From positions 1-60,160 of the forward strand of contig NZ_JAFMOY010000107.1 of NCBI RefSeq assembly GCF_019049625.1: 60,160 nt of DNA, in the 5' to 3' direction. This DNA is from Rahnella ecdela. GTDB taxonomy: Bacteria > Pseudomonadota > Gammaproteobacteria > Enterobacterales > Enterobacteriaceae. The position numbers and the translations under genes were made by a program. Shown one piece after another: positions 1 through 12,600 of the stretch. A model generated the notes under the pieces. It was not told the DNA's origin, did no database searches, and saw only the letters and a list, made by a program, of their open reading frames with translations. Numbering within the stretch: the first letter of the stretch is position 1; each line of letters opens with the position of its first letter.

Positions 1-127
1 GGTATATCGGCTATTACAACAATGAACGGATCAAACTGAAGTTAAAGGGCCTGAGCCCGGTAGAATACCGGACCCGGGCCACAGCGGCAGCCTGATTACA
101 ACCGTCCAACTTTATGGGGTCAGTTCA
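1..127 (+). mobile_element. IS3-family insertion sequence, right end
   Basis: The window opens inside an insertion sequence. It holds the last codons of an IS3-type transposase followed by about 32 bases ending in GGGGTCAGTTCA, whose reverse complement TGAACTGACCCC has the TG...CA form expected of an IS3-family terminal repeat. From base 128 the sequence reads directly into a TolC-like coding frame, so 127 is the likely junction. The left end and target duplication lie outside the window; ATC at 128-130 could be one copy of a 3 bp duplication. The exact IS name cannot be settled from this fragment. Confidence 0.8.
3..95 (+). CDS. IS3-family transposase OrfB, C-terminal fragment
   Basis: Thirty codons in frame end at TGA 93-95. 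The peptide contains YYNNERIK and KGLSPVEYRTRA, the characteristic C-terminal signature of the DDE transposase (OrfB/OrfAB) of IS3-family elements, just after the catalytic rve domain. The rest of the gene lies upstream of the window, so whether the transposase is intact is unknown. It inserted in the same orientation as the gene it interrupts. Confidence 0.8.
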   Translation, partial: YIGYYNNERIKLKLKGLSPVEYRTRATAAA

Positions 128-528
128 ATCAGGGCGGGGCCGTTTCTGCTCGCGTGAGTCAGGCCGAGGGGCACAGAAATATTGCCGCGACACTCGTTGA
201 TCAGGCCAAGCTGGATATCTTGCAAAAGGCGTCCGTCGCGTATGCCAACTGGGTGGGAGCCGAAGGGCAGGCGCAAGCCAGCGCCGCACAGTTGCAGGAT
301 TCTGTCCGCTCACGCGATGTGTACAAAAGCGAATATAAGCTTAACCAGCGCACGCTGAATGATTTACTCAGCGTAGAACAGGACGTATTCCAGGCTGAGT
401 TTTCACAGGTCAGCGCTAAATATGACAGCGGGTATTCATTGATTAATTACTTGACGGCGGTAAATAATTTATTGCCTCAGCTTGGAATTAGTCAGGGAAT
501 GAAACAGTCATTACCCGACTTAAAATGA
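128..528 (+). pseudogene. TolC-family outer-membrane efflux protein, 3' fragment cut by IS
   Basis: The frame is open from the IS junction to the stop at 526-528 and gives about 132 residues resembling the C-terminal third of TolC/LapE-type outer-membrane factors: GGAVSARVSQAEG, then a long helical stretch with YKSEYKLNQRTLNDLLSVEQ, and a final LINYLTAVNNLL. An internal GTG at 154 could start translation but would give no complete barrel-tunnel protein. The family normally has over 400 residues, so the N-terminal two thirds are missing, presumably on the other side of the IS. Its position 82 bases before the adhesin gene suggests it was the outer-membrane component of this type I secretion system. 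Another TolC would now be needed for export. Confidence 0.8.
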
Positions 529-610
529 TCTGCCGTTAAATCAACAATAATAATGCCTTTCGGCATTGAAAAAACACCTCACATTATTGACAAGGATAAA
601 GGACAATATC

Positions 611-3600
611 ATGAGCAGAAGCATAGATATTATCTCACGTAAAACGTCGCTGAAGAATGTTTTCACTGCCCAGGGAAATACGGCACTTGCAATGAACGAG
701 TCGGGCATCGTGGTTATTCATGACTCGGTGAAAAATGTCGCCAGTTATGAACGCAGCGGTAATGACCTGATTATTCATATGCAGGATGGCTCCGTCATCC
801 GTTGTGTAGGATATTTTGAGAATATAGGTCAGGAAAATGAAAATAAACTGGTTTTCCAGAATGAAAATCAGCAGCTGACCGAAATTAATTTTACCGATGC
901 GACAGCAGCTCATGATACTGCTGCTTTTACAGTCCATGCGGTGGAAACACCGCTTGCAGGCTTTGAGCCTTTGCTGCTCAGCACGACAGAAGTCAGTGTT
1001 GAGTGGCCGTATCTGCTGGCTGGCGTGCTGGGTGCAGGCGCTGTGGGTGCTTTGCTGGGACATAGCGGCGGCACCGACGAAAAAACCAAAATCGTTGATA
1101 ATACAAAAGACGTCGAAGTGGCGCGGCCAACCTTCCTGGTAACGGATACGCAGGGCGACAGCCAGGGCATTCTTGTCAATCAGGCTGTGACCGATGATGT
1201 GCGTCCTACTTTCACCGGCACCGGCAATCCGGGTGCTGAAATTTCTATTGTGGATGCCAGCGGAAACATTATCGCGACGACGCTGGTCGGCGCTAATGGT
1301 CAGTGGACGGCCCAGCTCGCGCCACAGTCTGCCGGTTCCCACACCTATATCGTGGTTCAGGAAAGTAACGGTTCAAGCACCAGCGCGGGTTCCATTACGC
1401 TCAATATCGTGACGGAAAAAGCGTCCCTGAGTGTCGATACGCTGGCCGGAGATAACGTGCTGAACGCCGCAGAAGCGGGCGCGGAAGTAGCCCTTTCAGG
1501 TCAAAGCGCGTATCTGGCCGCCGGAACTACCGTGACGGTTTCCCTGAATGGTTTGAGCTGGCAAACCACCGTATCTGCGGACGGCAGTTGGTCAGTCAAC
1601 GTTCCTGGTGCTGATGCGCAGGCGCTTGCCGATGGCGTGTATACCGTTCAGGTCAGCGGCGTCGACAGCGCAGGCAATACCATCACATCCAGCTCCACTT
1701 TAACGGTTGATACCCATCCTCCGTCACTCGTCATTAACACACTGGCGGGAGACGATATTCTCAATGCTGCAGAAGCGGGCCAGCCACTGACTCTCAGCGG
1801 CACGTCGGATGCCGGAGCCGGTCAGATTGTGACGCTTCTGCTTAACGGTATCGCCTACACGGCGACCGTCGATGCCAGTGGTCACTGGTCAGTGAATATT
1901 CCTGCTGCCCATGCGGGCGTACTCAAAGACGGAAATGTCACTGTCAGCGCCTCGGTCAGCGATGCGGCGGGCAACAGCACCTCCACCACGCATGACGTGC
2001 TTGTAGACACCACGATCCCGGTCGTCACCATCAATACCATTGCCGGGGATAATATTCTTAACAGCCTCGAGCAGACGCAGGCGCAAATCGTCAGCGGCAC
2101 CAGCACCGGCGGGGCTGCGGGCGATACCGTGACGCTGGAAGTGAACGGTCAGACTTACACCACCACGCTTGCGGCAGACGGCTCCTGGAGCATCGGATTA
2201 CCGGCGTCAGTGTTCAGTTCACTGGCCGATGGTAGCCACAGCATCACGGTGAGTATCACCGACAAAGCGGGCAACACGGGCAGCCAGAATGCGAACGTGA
2301 TGTTGTCATCCGGCCATCCGCAACTGAGCATTGATTCCGTTGTTAATGGCAATGTGATTAACGCATTGGGTAAAGGCGAAGCGCTGGAAGTCCAGGGCAG
2401 CAGCAACAGCGCCGACGGCACCTCAGTCACCGTCACTCTGAACGGAGTGGATTACACCACCACTGTCAGCGGCGGAAACTGGTCGTTATCCATTCCGGCG
2501 ACCGACGTCGCTAAGCTCGGCGATACAAATTACACCCTGACCGCCAGCAGCACCGATGCGGCGGGCAACACCGGCAGCGCGACGCACGACGTGTTAGTCG
2601 ACAGTTCTCTGCCGTCCGTGAGCATCAGCCCGGTCGCCACCGACAACATCGTTAACGCCACCGAAATCAACGCCGATCAGCAGATCAGCGGCAAAGTGAC
2701 GAATGCGGCAGCGGGCGATACCGTCACCCTTACGCTCGGCGGAAAAACCTATACGGCTGAAGTACAAAATGACCTGAGCTGGAGCGTCAGCCTGCCTTCT
2801 GCGGATCTGAAAGGGTTCGGCGACGGCGACCTGACGATTTCTGCCAGCGTCACCAATCAGCACGGCAACAGCGGCAGTGCGGATCGTGAGATCAACATCG
2901 ACGCCGGTCTGCCGGGGCTGCGTCTCGACACCGTGGCGGGCGACGATATAGTCAACAGCATCGAAATCCAGCAGAACCAGATCATCAGCGGCACCAGCAC
3001 CGATATCGCGGCAGGTAGCAGCGTGACTGTCACCGTCAACGGCGTCGATTATCAGGCGACCGTCGGCGCGAACGGCGCATGGTCAGCAGCGGTTCCTTCC
3101 ACCGACGTAGCGAACTGGCCTGCGGGCGCGCTTAACATCAGCGTGACCGGCTCGGATGTGTCCGGCAATTCCGTAACCATCTCGAATAATGTCACCGTCG
3201 ATCTGAGCGGCGTCGCAATCACCGTCGACACCATCGCGGCGGACGACATCATTAACGCCGCTGAAAAAGCGGCAGATTTAACCCTGAGCGGCACGACGCA
3301 AAACGTCGAAGCCGGTCAGACGGTGACCGTGAACTTCGCGGGGCACACGTATACCGCAACCGTCGGCAACGACGGCAGCTGGAGCGTCAATGTTCCGGCA
3401 GGCGATATGACCAGCCTGAAAGACGGCGACGTGACTGCAACTGCCAGCGTCACTAACGTGGCGGGCAACAGCGCGACTGCGGCGAACACCGCGGAAGTGG
3501 ATGCCTCTGCGCCGACGATTACCCTCAACACCATCGCCGGTGACAACGTGCTGAACAGCGCGGAAGCCGGTGCAGACGTGGTGCTGAGCGGCACTTCCAC

Positions 3601-6600
3601 TGCCGAAGCCGGTCAGGTGGTGACTGTCACGCTGAACGGTCAGAACTACACTGCGACCGTCGGCACCGACGGCGCCTGGAGCACGTCTGTTCCGGCAGCG
3701 GACGCCTCGGCGCTGAGCGACGGCACCTATTCTGTGAACGCGACGGTGAAAGACGTGGCGGGCAACAGTGCTTCTGCCAGCGGTTCGGTTCTGGTGGATA
3801 TCACCGCGCCGGTTCTGACCATCAATACCGTTTCCAATGACGATGTGATCAACGCGCAGGAGCATCTGCAAAATCTGATGATCACAGGCGGTTCCGCGGG
3901 CGTTCCGGCGGGCGGACTGGTAACCGTCGACATCGATGGCAACAGCTACACCGCAGCGGTTGACGCGAACGGCAACTGGAGCGTCGGCGTTCCGGCTGAC
4001 GTGGTCAGCACGCTGACTGACGGTTCGTATACCGTGACGGCTTCTGTGAAAGACGCCGCAGGCAACGACGGTTCCGTCACCCACGACGTCACGGTTGATA
4101 CCGTTGCGCCGGTTCTGACTATCGATACCGTTGCAGCTGACGACGTCATTAACGCTATCGAGAAAGGCGAAGTGCTGACCGTCAGTGGCACCAGCAATGG
4201 TGCAGACGGCAGCGTGATTACGCTGAACCTCAACGGCCAGAACTACACCGCAACCGTCACTAATGGCGCATGGACGCTGGACGTTCCGGCGACCGACGTC
4301 GCTAAGCTCGGCGATACAAATTACACCCTGACCGCCAGCAGCACCGATGCGGCAGGCAACACCGGCAGCGCGACGCACGACGTGTTAGTCGACAGCTCTC
4401 TGCCGTCCGTGAGCATCAGCCCGGTCGCCACCGACAACATCGTTAACGCCACCGAAATCAACGCCGATCAGCAGATCAGCGGCAAAGTGACGAATGCGGC
4501 AGCGGGCGATACCGTCACCCTTACGCTCGGCGGCAAAACCTATACGGCTGAAGTACAAAGTGACCTGAGCTGGAGCGTCAGCGTGCCGTCCGCAGACCTG
4601 AAAGGGTTCGGCGACGGCGACCTGACGATTTCTGCCAGCGTCACCAATCAGCACGGCAACAGCGGCAGTGCGGATCGTGAGATCAACATCGACGCCGGTC
4701 TGCCGGGGCTGCGTCTCGACACCGTGGCGGGCGACGATATAGTCAACAGCATCGAAATCCAGCAGAACCAGATCGTCAGCGGCACCAGCACCGATATCGC
4801 GGCGGGCAGTTCCGTTACCGTGACCATCAACGGCGTCGATTATCAGGCGACCGTCGGCGCGAACGGCGCATGGTCTGCGGCGGTTCCTTCCACCGATGTG
4901 GCGAACTGGCCTGCGGGTCAGCTTGCGATCAGCGTGACCGGCACCGACGTGTCCGGCAATTGGGTAACCATCTCGAACAACGTCACCGTCGATCTGAGCG
5001 GCGTCGCAATCACCGTTGATACCATCGCGGCGGACGACATCATTAACGCCGCTGAAAAAGCGGCAGATTTAACCCTGAGCGGCACGACGCAAAACGTCGA
5101 AGCCGGTCAGACGGTGACCGTGAACTTCGCGGGGCACACGTATACCGCAACCGTCGGCAACGACGGCAGCTGGAGCGTCAATGTTCCGGCAGGCGATATG
5201 ACCAACCTGAAAGACGGCGACGTGACTGCAACTGCCAGCGTCACCAACGTGGCAGGCAACGGCGCCAGCGCGGCGAACACCGCGGAAGTGGACGCGTCTG
5301 CGCCGACGATTACCCTCAACACCATCGCCGGTGACAACGTGCTGAACAGTGCGGAAGCGGGCGCGGACGTGGTCCTGAGCGGCACATCGACGGCGGAAGC
5401 GGGTCAGATCGTGACCGTTACCGTAAACGGCAATGACTACACCGCGACCGTCGGCACCGACGGCACCTGGAGCACGTCTGTTCCGGCAGCGGACGCAGCG
5501 GCGCTGAGCGACGGCACCTATTCCGTGAATGCCACCGTCAAAGACGTGGCGGGCAACAGTGCTTCTGCCAGCGGTTCGGTTCTGGTGGATATCACCGCGC
5601 CGGTTCTGACCATCAATACCGTTTCCAATGATGATGTGATCAACGCGCAGGAGCATCTGCAAAATCTGATGATCACAGGCGGTTCCGCGGGCGTTCCGGC
5701 GGGCGGACTGGTAACCGTCGACATCGATGGCAACAGCTACACCGCAGCGGTTGACGCGAACGGCAACTGGAGCGTCGGCGTTCCGGCTGACGTGGTCAGC
5801 ACGCTGACTGACGGTTCGTATACCGTGACGGCTTCTGTGAAAGACGCCGCAGGTAACGACGGTTCCGTCACCCACGACGTCACGGTTGATACCGTTGCGC
5901 CGGTTCTGACTATCGATACCGTTGCAGCTGACGACGTCATTAACGCTATCGAGAAAGGCGAAGTGCTGACCGTCAGCGGCACCAGCAATGGTGCAGACGG
6001 CAGCGTGATTACGCTGAACCTCAACGGCCAGAACTACACCGCAACCGTCACTAATGGCGCATGGACGCTGGACGTTCCGGCGACCGACGTCGCTAAGCTC
6101 GGCGATACAAATTACACCCTGACCGCCAGCAGCACCGATGCGGCAGGCAACACCGGCAGCGCGACGCACGACGTGTTAGTCGACAGCTCTCTGCCGTCCG
6201 TGAGCATCAGCCCGGTCGCCACCGATAACATCGTGAACGCCACCGAAATCAACGCCGATCAGCTGATCAGCGGCAAAGTGACGAATGCGGCAGCGGGCGA
6301 TACCGTCACCCTTACGCTCGGCGGAAAAACCTATACGGCTGAAGTACAAAGTGACCTGAGCTGGAGCGTCAGCGTGCCGTCCGCAGACCTGAAAGGGTTC
6401 GGCGACGGCGACCTGACGATTTCTGCCAGCGTCACCAATCAGCACGGCAACAGCGGCAGTGCGGATCGTGAGATCAACATCGACGCCGGTCTGCCTGGTC
6501 TGCGCATCGACACGGTGGCGGGCGACAATGTGGTCAACAGCATCGAAATCCAGCAGAACCAGATCGTCAGCGGCACCAGCACCGATATCGCGGCGGGCAG

Positions 6601-9600
6601 TTCCGTTACCGTGACCATCAACGGCGTCGATTATCAGGCGACCGTCGGCGCGAACGGCGCATGGTCAGCGGCGGTTCCTTCCACCGATGTAGCGAACTGG
6701 CCTGCGGGTCAGCTTGCGATCAGCGTGACCGGCACCGACGTGTCCGGCAATTCGGTAACCATCTCGAATAACGTCACCGTCGATCTGAGCGGCGTCGCAA
6801 TCACCGTCGACACCATCGCGGCGGACGACATCATTAACGCCGCTGAAAAAGCGGCAGATTTAACCCTGAGCGGCACGACGCAAAACGTCGAAGCCGGTCA
6901 GACGGTGACCGTGAACTTCGCGGGCCACACCTATACCGCAACCGTCGGCAACGACGGCAGCTGGAGCGTCAATGTTCCGGCAGGCGACATGACCAGCCTG
7001 AAAGACGGCGACGTGACTGCAACTGCCAGCGTCACCAACGTGGCAGGCAACGGCGCGACTGCGGCGAACACCGCGGAAGTGGACGCGTCTGCGCCGACAG
7101 TAACCATTCAAACCATCAGCGCCAGCGATGTGCTGAACGCCGTCACAGCGGGCACCGATGTCACCCTCAGCGGCACCAGTACCGCACAGGTGGGCCAGAC
7201 AGTCATCATCACGCTGGGCAGTGAAACCTTTAGCGCGACGGTGGCCGCAGACGGCAACTGGACAACCGGCGTGCCGAACAGCGTGTTCTCCGGTCTGGGC
7301 GACGGTTCTTACACACTGACCGCCAGCGTCAGCGATATCGCAGGCAATCCGGCGACGGCCACCGGCACCGCGCAGGTTGATCTCACCGCGCCGGAAGTCA
7401 CGATCAATACCGTGTCGGGCGATGACGTGATCAACAGTACTGAGCACGGGCAGGCGCAAATCATCAGCGGCACCGTGACCGGTGTCGATGCAGGCTCTGT
7501 GGTCACGGTGACCATCAACAACGTCGATTACCGCGCGGTCAGCGATGGCTCCGGTAAATGGAGCGTCGGGGTTCCGGCGAATGTGGTCAGCGGCCTGAAT
7601 GACGGCAGCTACACTATCACCGCGCAGGTCACCGACACCGCCGGAAATACCGGTTCTGCCAGCCGTGACGTAACCGTTGAAACCACTTCGCCTGTCTTTG
7701 TTATCAATGACATGGCTGGTGGGGATAATATTCTTAACGCCACCGAAGCGCAGACCACGCTGACTGTCACCGGTACGGTGACAGGTCTGGCTGATGGCGC
7801 GACGGTTATTGTGACGCTTAACGGCCTGAACTATCAGGGTACCGTCAACGGCGGCGTCTGGAGTGCAGATATTCCGGCCAGCGACCTGGCGAATCTGGGG
7901 CAGGCGCTTTATCAGGTCAGCGTCAGCGGCACTGACGTTTACGGCAACAGCGGTTCTTCTGCTAAAACGCTGCAAACCTCGTCCGATAGCCCGGTAGTGA
8001 CCATTAATACGGTCGCGGGCGATGACATTATCAATGCCACTGAGATCACGCAGGACCAGGTGATCGGCGGCAGGGTTACGCATGCGCAAGCAGGGCAAAC
8101 CGTCACCGTGACGGTGGGCGGTAAAACCTACACCACAGAGGTGCAGAGCGATCTCTCCTGGAGCCTGACCGTTCCGGCAGCCGATCTGGTTGCCATGGGC
8201 GACGGTAGCCTGAACATTGCTGCCAGCGTAACCAACACCAGCGGCAACAGCGGTTCCGGTGAGCGCGATATCACGATTGATGCGGCAATCCCCGGTCTGC
8301 GTATCGACACCATTGCCGGCGACAATATCGTCAACAGCATCGAAATCCAGCAGAACCAGATTATCAGTGGAACCAGCAATGGTCTGGCGGCAGGCAGCAG
8401 CGTGACCGTGACCATTAACGGTGTGGATTATCCGGCGACCGTCGGCGCAGGCGGTAACTGGTCTGCGGCCATCCCTGCCGTTGACGTCGCGAACTGGTCA
8501 GCCGGTGAGCTGAAAGTCTCTGTCAGCGGAACCAGTGAGGCGGGCAACAGCGTCACCATCAGTAATGACATTACCGTGGATCTCAGCAGCGTCAGTATCG
8601 CTATCGACACGGTTTCCACTGACAACCTGCTGAATGCCGCAGAAAAAGCGGCAGATTTAACCCTGAGCGGCACCACGCTAAATGTTGAGGCCGGTCAGAC
8701 GGTGACCGTTATTTTTGCGGGCAACAGCTATACCACTCAGGTGCAAACCGGTGGTACATGGAGCCTGACCGTTCCGGCTGCGGATATGACCCACCTGAAA
8801 GATGGCGATGCTTCAATTCAGGTTTCGGTAACCAATACTTCCGGTAACAGTGCCAGCGCGTCGCAGGATGTGACGTTCGATACGCTTGCACCGACCATCA
8901 CGATGAATGTGATCGCCGGTGATAACGTGTTGAATCTGGCTGAAGCCAGCGCGGATGTCATTATCAGCGGCACTACCACGGCTGAGCCTGGCCAGATTGT
9001 GACGGTCGGAAATTACACGGCGGTGGTAGCGAATGACGGCAGCTGGAGCATAACGATCCCGGCTGCGGATGCGGGCATTCTGACCGACGGCACCTTCACC
9101 ATTACGGCGTCTGTCAGCGACGTGGCGGGCAACAGTGCTTCGGTCAGCAATGATTTGGTGGTGGATGTGACACCACCAACTCTGACCATCAACACCGTTT
9201 CAGCAGACGATGTGATCAACGTGCAGGAGCACCAGCAAAACCTGATGATCACAGGCGGTTCCGCGGGCGTTCCGGCGGGCGGACTGGTAACCGTCGACAT
9301 CGATGGCAACAGCTACACCGCAGCGGTTGACGCGAACGGCAACTGGAGCGTTGGCGTACCTTCTGACGTAGTCAGCAGCCTGACCGACGGTTCTTACACC
9401 GTCAGCGCCACTGTGAAAGATGCGGCGGGCAACAACGGTTCCGTCACTCATGACGTCACGGTTGATACCGTAGCGCCGGTTCTGACTATCAATACCGTGG
9501 CTGCCGACGACGTCATTAACGCTATCGAGAAAGGCGAAGTGCTGACCGTCAGTGGCACCAGCAATGGTGCAGACGGCAGCGTGATTACGCTGAACCTCAA

Positions 9601-12600
9601 CGGCCAGAACTACACCGCAACCGTCACTAATGGCGCATGGACGCTGGACGTTCCGGCGACCGACGTCGCTAAACTCGGCGATACAAATTACACCCTGACC
9701 GCCAGCAGCACCGACGCGGCGGGCAACACCGGCAGCGCGACGCACGGCGTGTTAGTCGACAGCTCTCTGCCGTCCGTGAGCATCAGCCCGGTGGCCACCG
9801 ACAACATCCTTAACGCCACCGAAATCAACGCCGATCAGCAGATCAGCGGCAAAGTGACGAATGCGGCAGCGGGCGATACCGTCACCCTTACGCTGGGCGG
9901 AAAAAACTACACCGCTGAAGTACAGGGCGACCTGAGCTGGAGCGTCAGCGTGCCGTCCGCAGACCTGAAAGGGTTCGGCGACGGCGACCTGACGATTTCT
10001 GCCAGCGTCACCAATCAGCACGGCAACAGCGGCAGTGCGGATCGTGAGATCAACATCGACGCCGGTCTGCCTGGTCTGCGCATCGACACGGTGGCGGGCG
10101 ACGATGTGGTTAACAGCATCGAAATCCAGCAGAACCAGATCGTCAGCGGCACCAGCACTGATATCGCGGCAGGTAGCAGCGTGACTGTCACCGTCAACGG
10201 CGTCGATTATCAGGCGACCGTCGGCGCGAACGGCGCGTGGGCTGCGGCGGTTCCTTCCACCGATGTGGCGAACTGGCCTGCGGGCGCGCTTAACATCAGC
10301 GTGACCGGCACCGACGTGTCCGGCAATTCGGTAACCATCTCGAATAACGTCACCGTCGATCTGAGCGGCGTCGCAATCACCGTCGATACCATCGCGGCGG
10401 ACGACATCATTAACGCCGCTGAAAAAGCGGCAGATTTAACCCTGAGCGGCACGACGCAAAACGTCGAAGCCGGTCAGACGGTGACCGTGAACTTCGCGGG
10501 GCACTCGTATACCGCAACCGTCGGCAACGACGGCAGCTGGAGCGTCAATGTTCCGGCAGGCGACATGACCAGCCTGAAAGACGGCGACGTGACTGCAACT
10601 GCCAGCGTCACCAACGTGGCAGGCAACGGCGCGACTGCGGCGAATACTGCCGAAGTGGACGCCTCTGCACCGACGATTACCCTCAACACCATCGCCGGTG
10701 ACAACGTGCTGAACAGTGCGGAAGCGGGCGCGGACGTGGTCCTGAGCGGCACATCGACGGCGGAAGCGGGTCAGATCGTTACCGTTACCGTAAACGGCAA
10801 TGACTACACCGCGACCGTCGGCACCGACGGCACCTGGAGCACGTCTGTTCCGGCAGCGGACGCAGCGGCGCTGAGCGACGGCACCTATTCCGTGAATGCC
10901 ACCGTCAAAGATGTGGCGGGCAACAGTGCTTCTGCCAGCGGTTCGGTTCTGGTGGATATCACCGCGCCGGTCGTCACCATCAATACGGTGGCGGGCGACG
11001 ATGTGCTGAACGCGGCGGAACATTCGCAGGCGCAGGTCATTACCGGCGGCAGCACCGGTACTCAGCCGGGCAATCTGGTCACGCTGGTGATTGGCGGAGT
11101 GACCTACACCACGGTCGTGGATGCCAGCGGCAACTGGAGCATCGGTGTTCCTGCGAACGTGATAAAAGGGCTGGCCTCCGGCGATAACACCCTTTCTGTC
11201 AGCATCACCGACAGTGCGGGCAACACTGGCAGCGGCGAACATCTGATCACCGTGAATGCCAGTGCGGTCAGCCTGAGCATCGATACGATTGCGCAGGACG
11301 ACATCATCAATGCGGCGGAAAAAGGCACCAGCCTGACGATTTCCGGCGGCAGCGACATGCTGGCGACGGGCACCGAAGTGACCGTGGTGCTGAACGGGAA
11401 AAGTTACACCGCAGACGCCGGTGCTAACGGTGGCTGGACGCTGAGCGTTCCGTCAACCGATCTGGCGGCAATTGCGGACGGTAATTACACCGTGACCGCC
11501 AGTGCCAGCGATGCAGCGGGTAATCCGGCCAGCGCTACGCACAACGTGGTGGTTGATGCCACGGCGCCTGCGCTGCTCATCAACCCGGTCACTACCGATG
11601 GCATGCTGAATGCCGCGGAACTGGGCCAGCCGCTGACACTCAGCGGGACGTCTACCGCGCAGGCGGGTCAGAAGGTCAGCGTCACGCTCAACAATGAAAC
11701 CTACACCACGACCGTGAATGCCAATGGCACCTGGTCGGTGAACGTTCCGGCGGACGACGTGTTGGCCCTCAAAGACGGCACGTTGACGGTCACCGCCAGC
11801 ACCACCGACGTGGCCGGTAATCCGGCATCTGCCGACACTTCCGTGATTGTCGATACGGTTGCGCCAACGCTGACCATTAACACTATTGCCGGTGATGACA
11901 TCATCAACACCACCGAGCAGCAGGCGGGTCAGACCCTCAGCGGCACCACGTCAGCGGAAGCGGGACAGATTGTCACCGTGACCTTTAACAATCGCGAATA
12001 CCACGCCACCGTCACTTCCGGCGGCACGTGGAGCGTGAATGTGCCTGCGGCAGATTTCAACGGTGCAGCGGACGGCAGTTATACCGTCAGCGCGTCCGTG
12101 AAAGACGTCGCGGGAAATCCGGCGGCGACAGATTCCACTGTCAGCCTCAGCGGGGCGGTGCCTGAAATCACCATCAATACCTTCGCGCAGGACGATGTGG
12201 TCAGTGCGGCGGAACACGGCGGGCCGCTGGCGATTACGGGTACTTCAACGGCACCGGCGGGTTCAACCGTTACGGTGACGTTGAACGGCCAGAACTACAC
12301 CACGCAGGTGGCAAGCGATCAGACCTGGACGCTGAACCTCAGCGCCAATGCCGTGAATGCGCTGGCGGATGGCGAGAATTACAGCATTACCGCGTCTGTC
12401 ACCAACAGCATCGGCAACAGCGGTTCTGCCAGCCATGACATCGCGGTCGATACCACTGCGCCAGCAATGACCATCACCATTGATTCGGTCAGCGATGACA
12501 CCGGCCGCAGCACCAGCGATTTTGTGACCAGCGATAACACCATCACGCTTAAAGGCGCGCTTTCTGCGGCATTGGGCGATAACGAGTCCGCGCAAATCAG

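Noticed and set aside
566-610. Upstream TTG start for the adhesin
   Set aside because: No ribosome site, whereas ATG 611 has AAAGGA at proper distance and the BapA-type prefix begins there.
3278-8098. Long minus-strand frames of 366 and 412 residues inside the adhesin gene, with near-identical copies
   Set aside because: They are shadows of the repeated Ig-coding sequence; their repetition follows the 1,791-base block, and Arg/His/Val-rich composition reflects antisense reading of GC-rich codons.
2609-11570. Regularly spaced repeats that might suggest a CRISPR array or satellite DNA
   Set aside because: The repeats are long, in frame and code for Ig-like domains; there are no short palindromic repeats with unique spacers and no cas genes.
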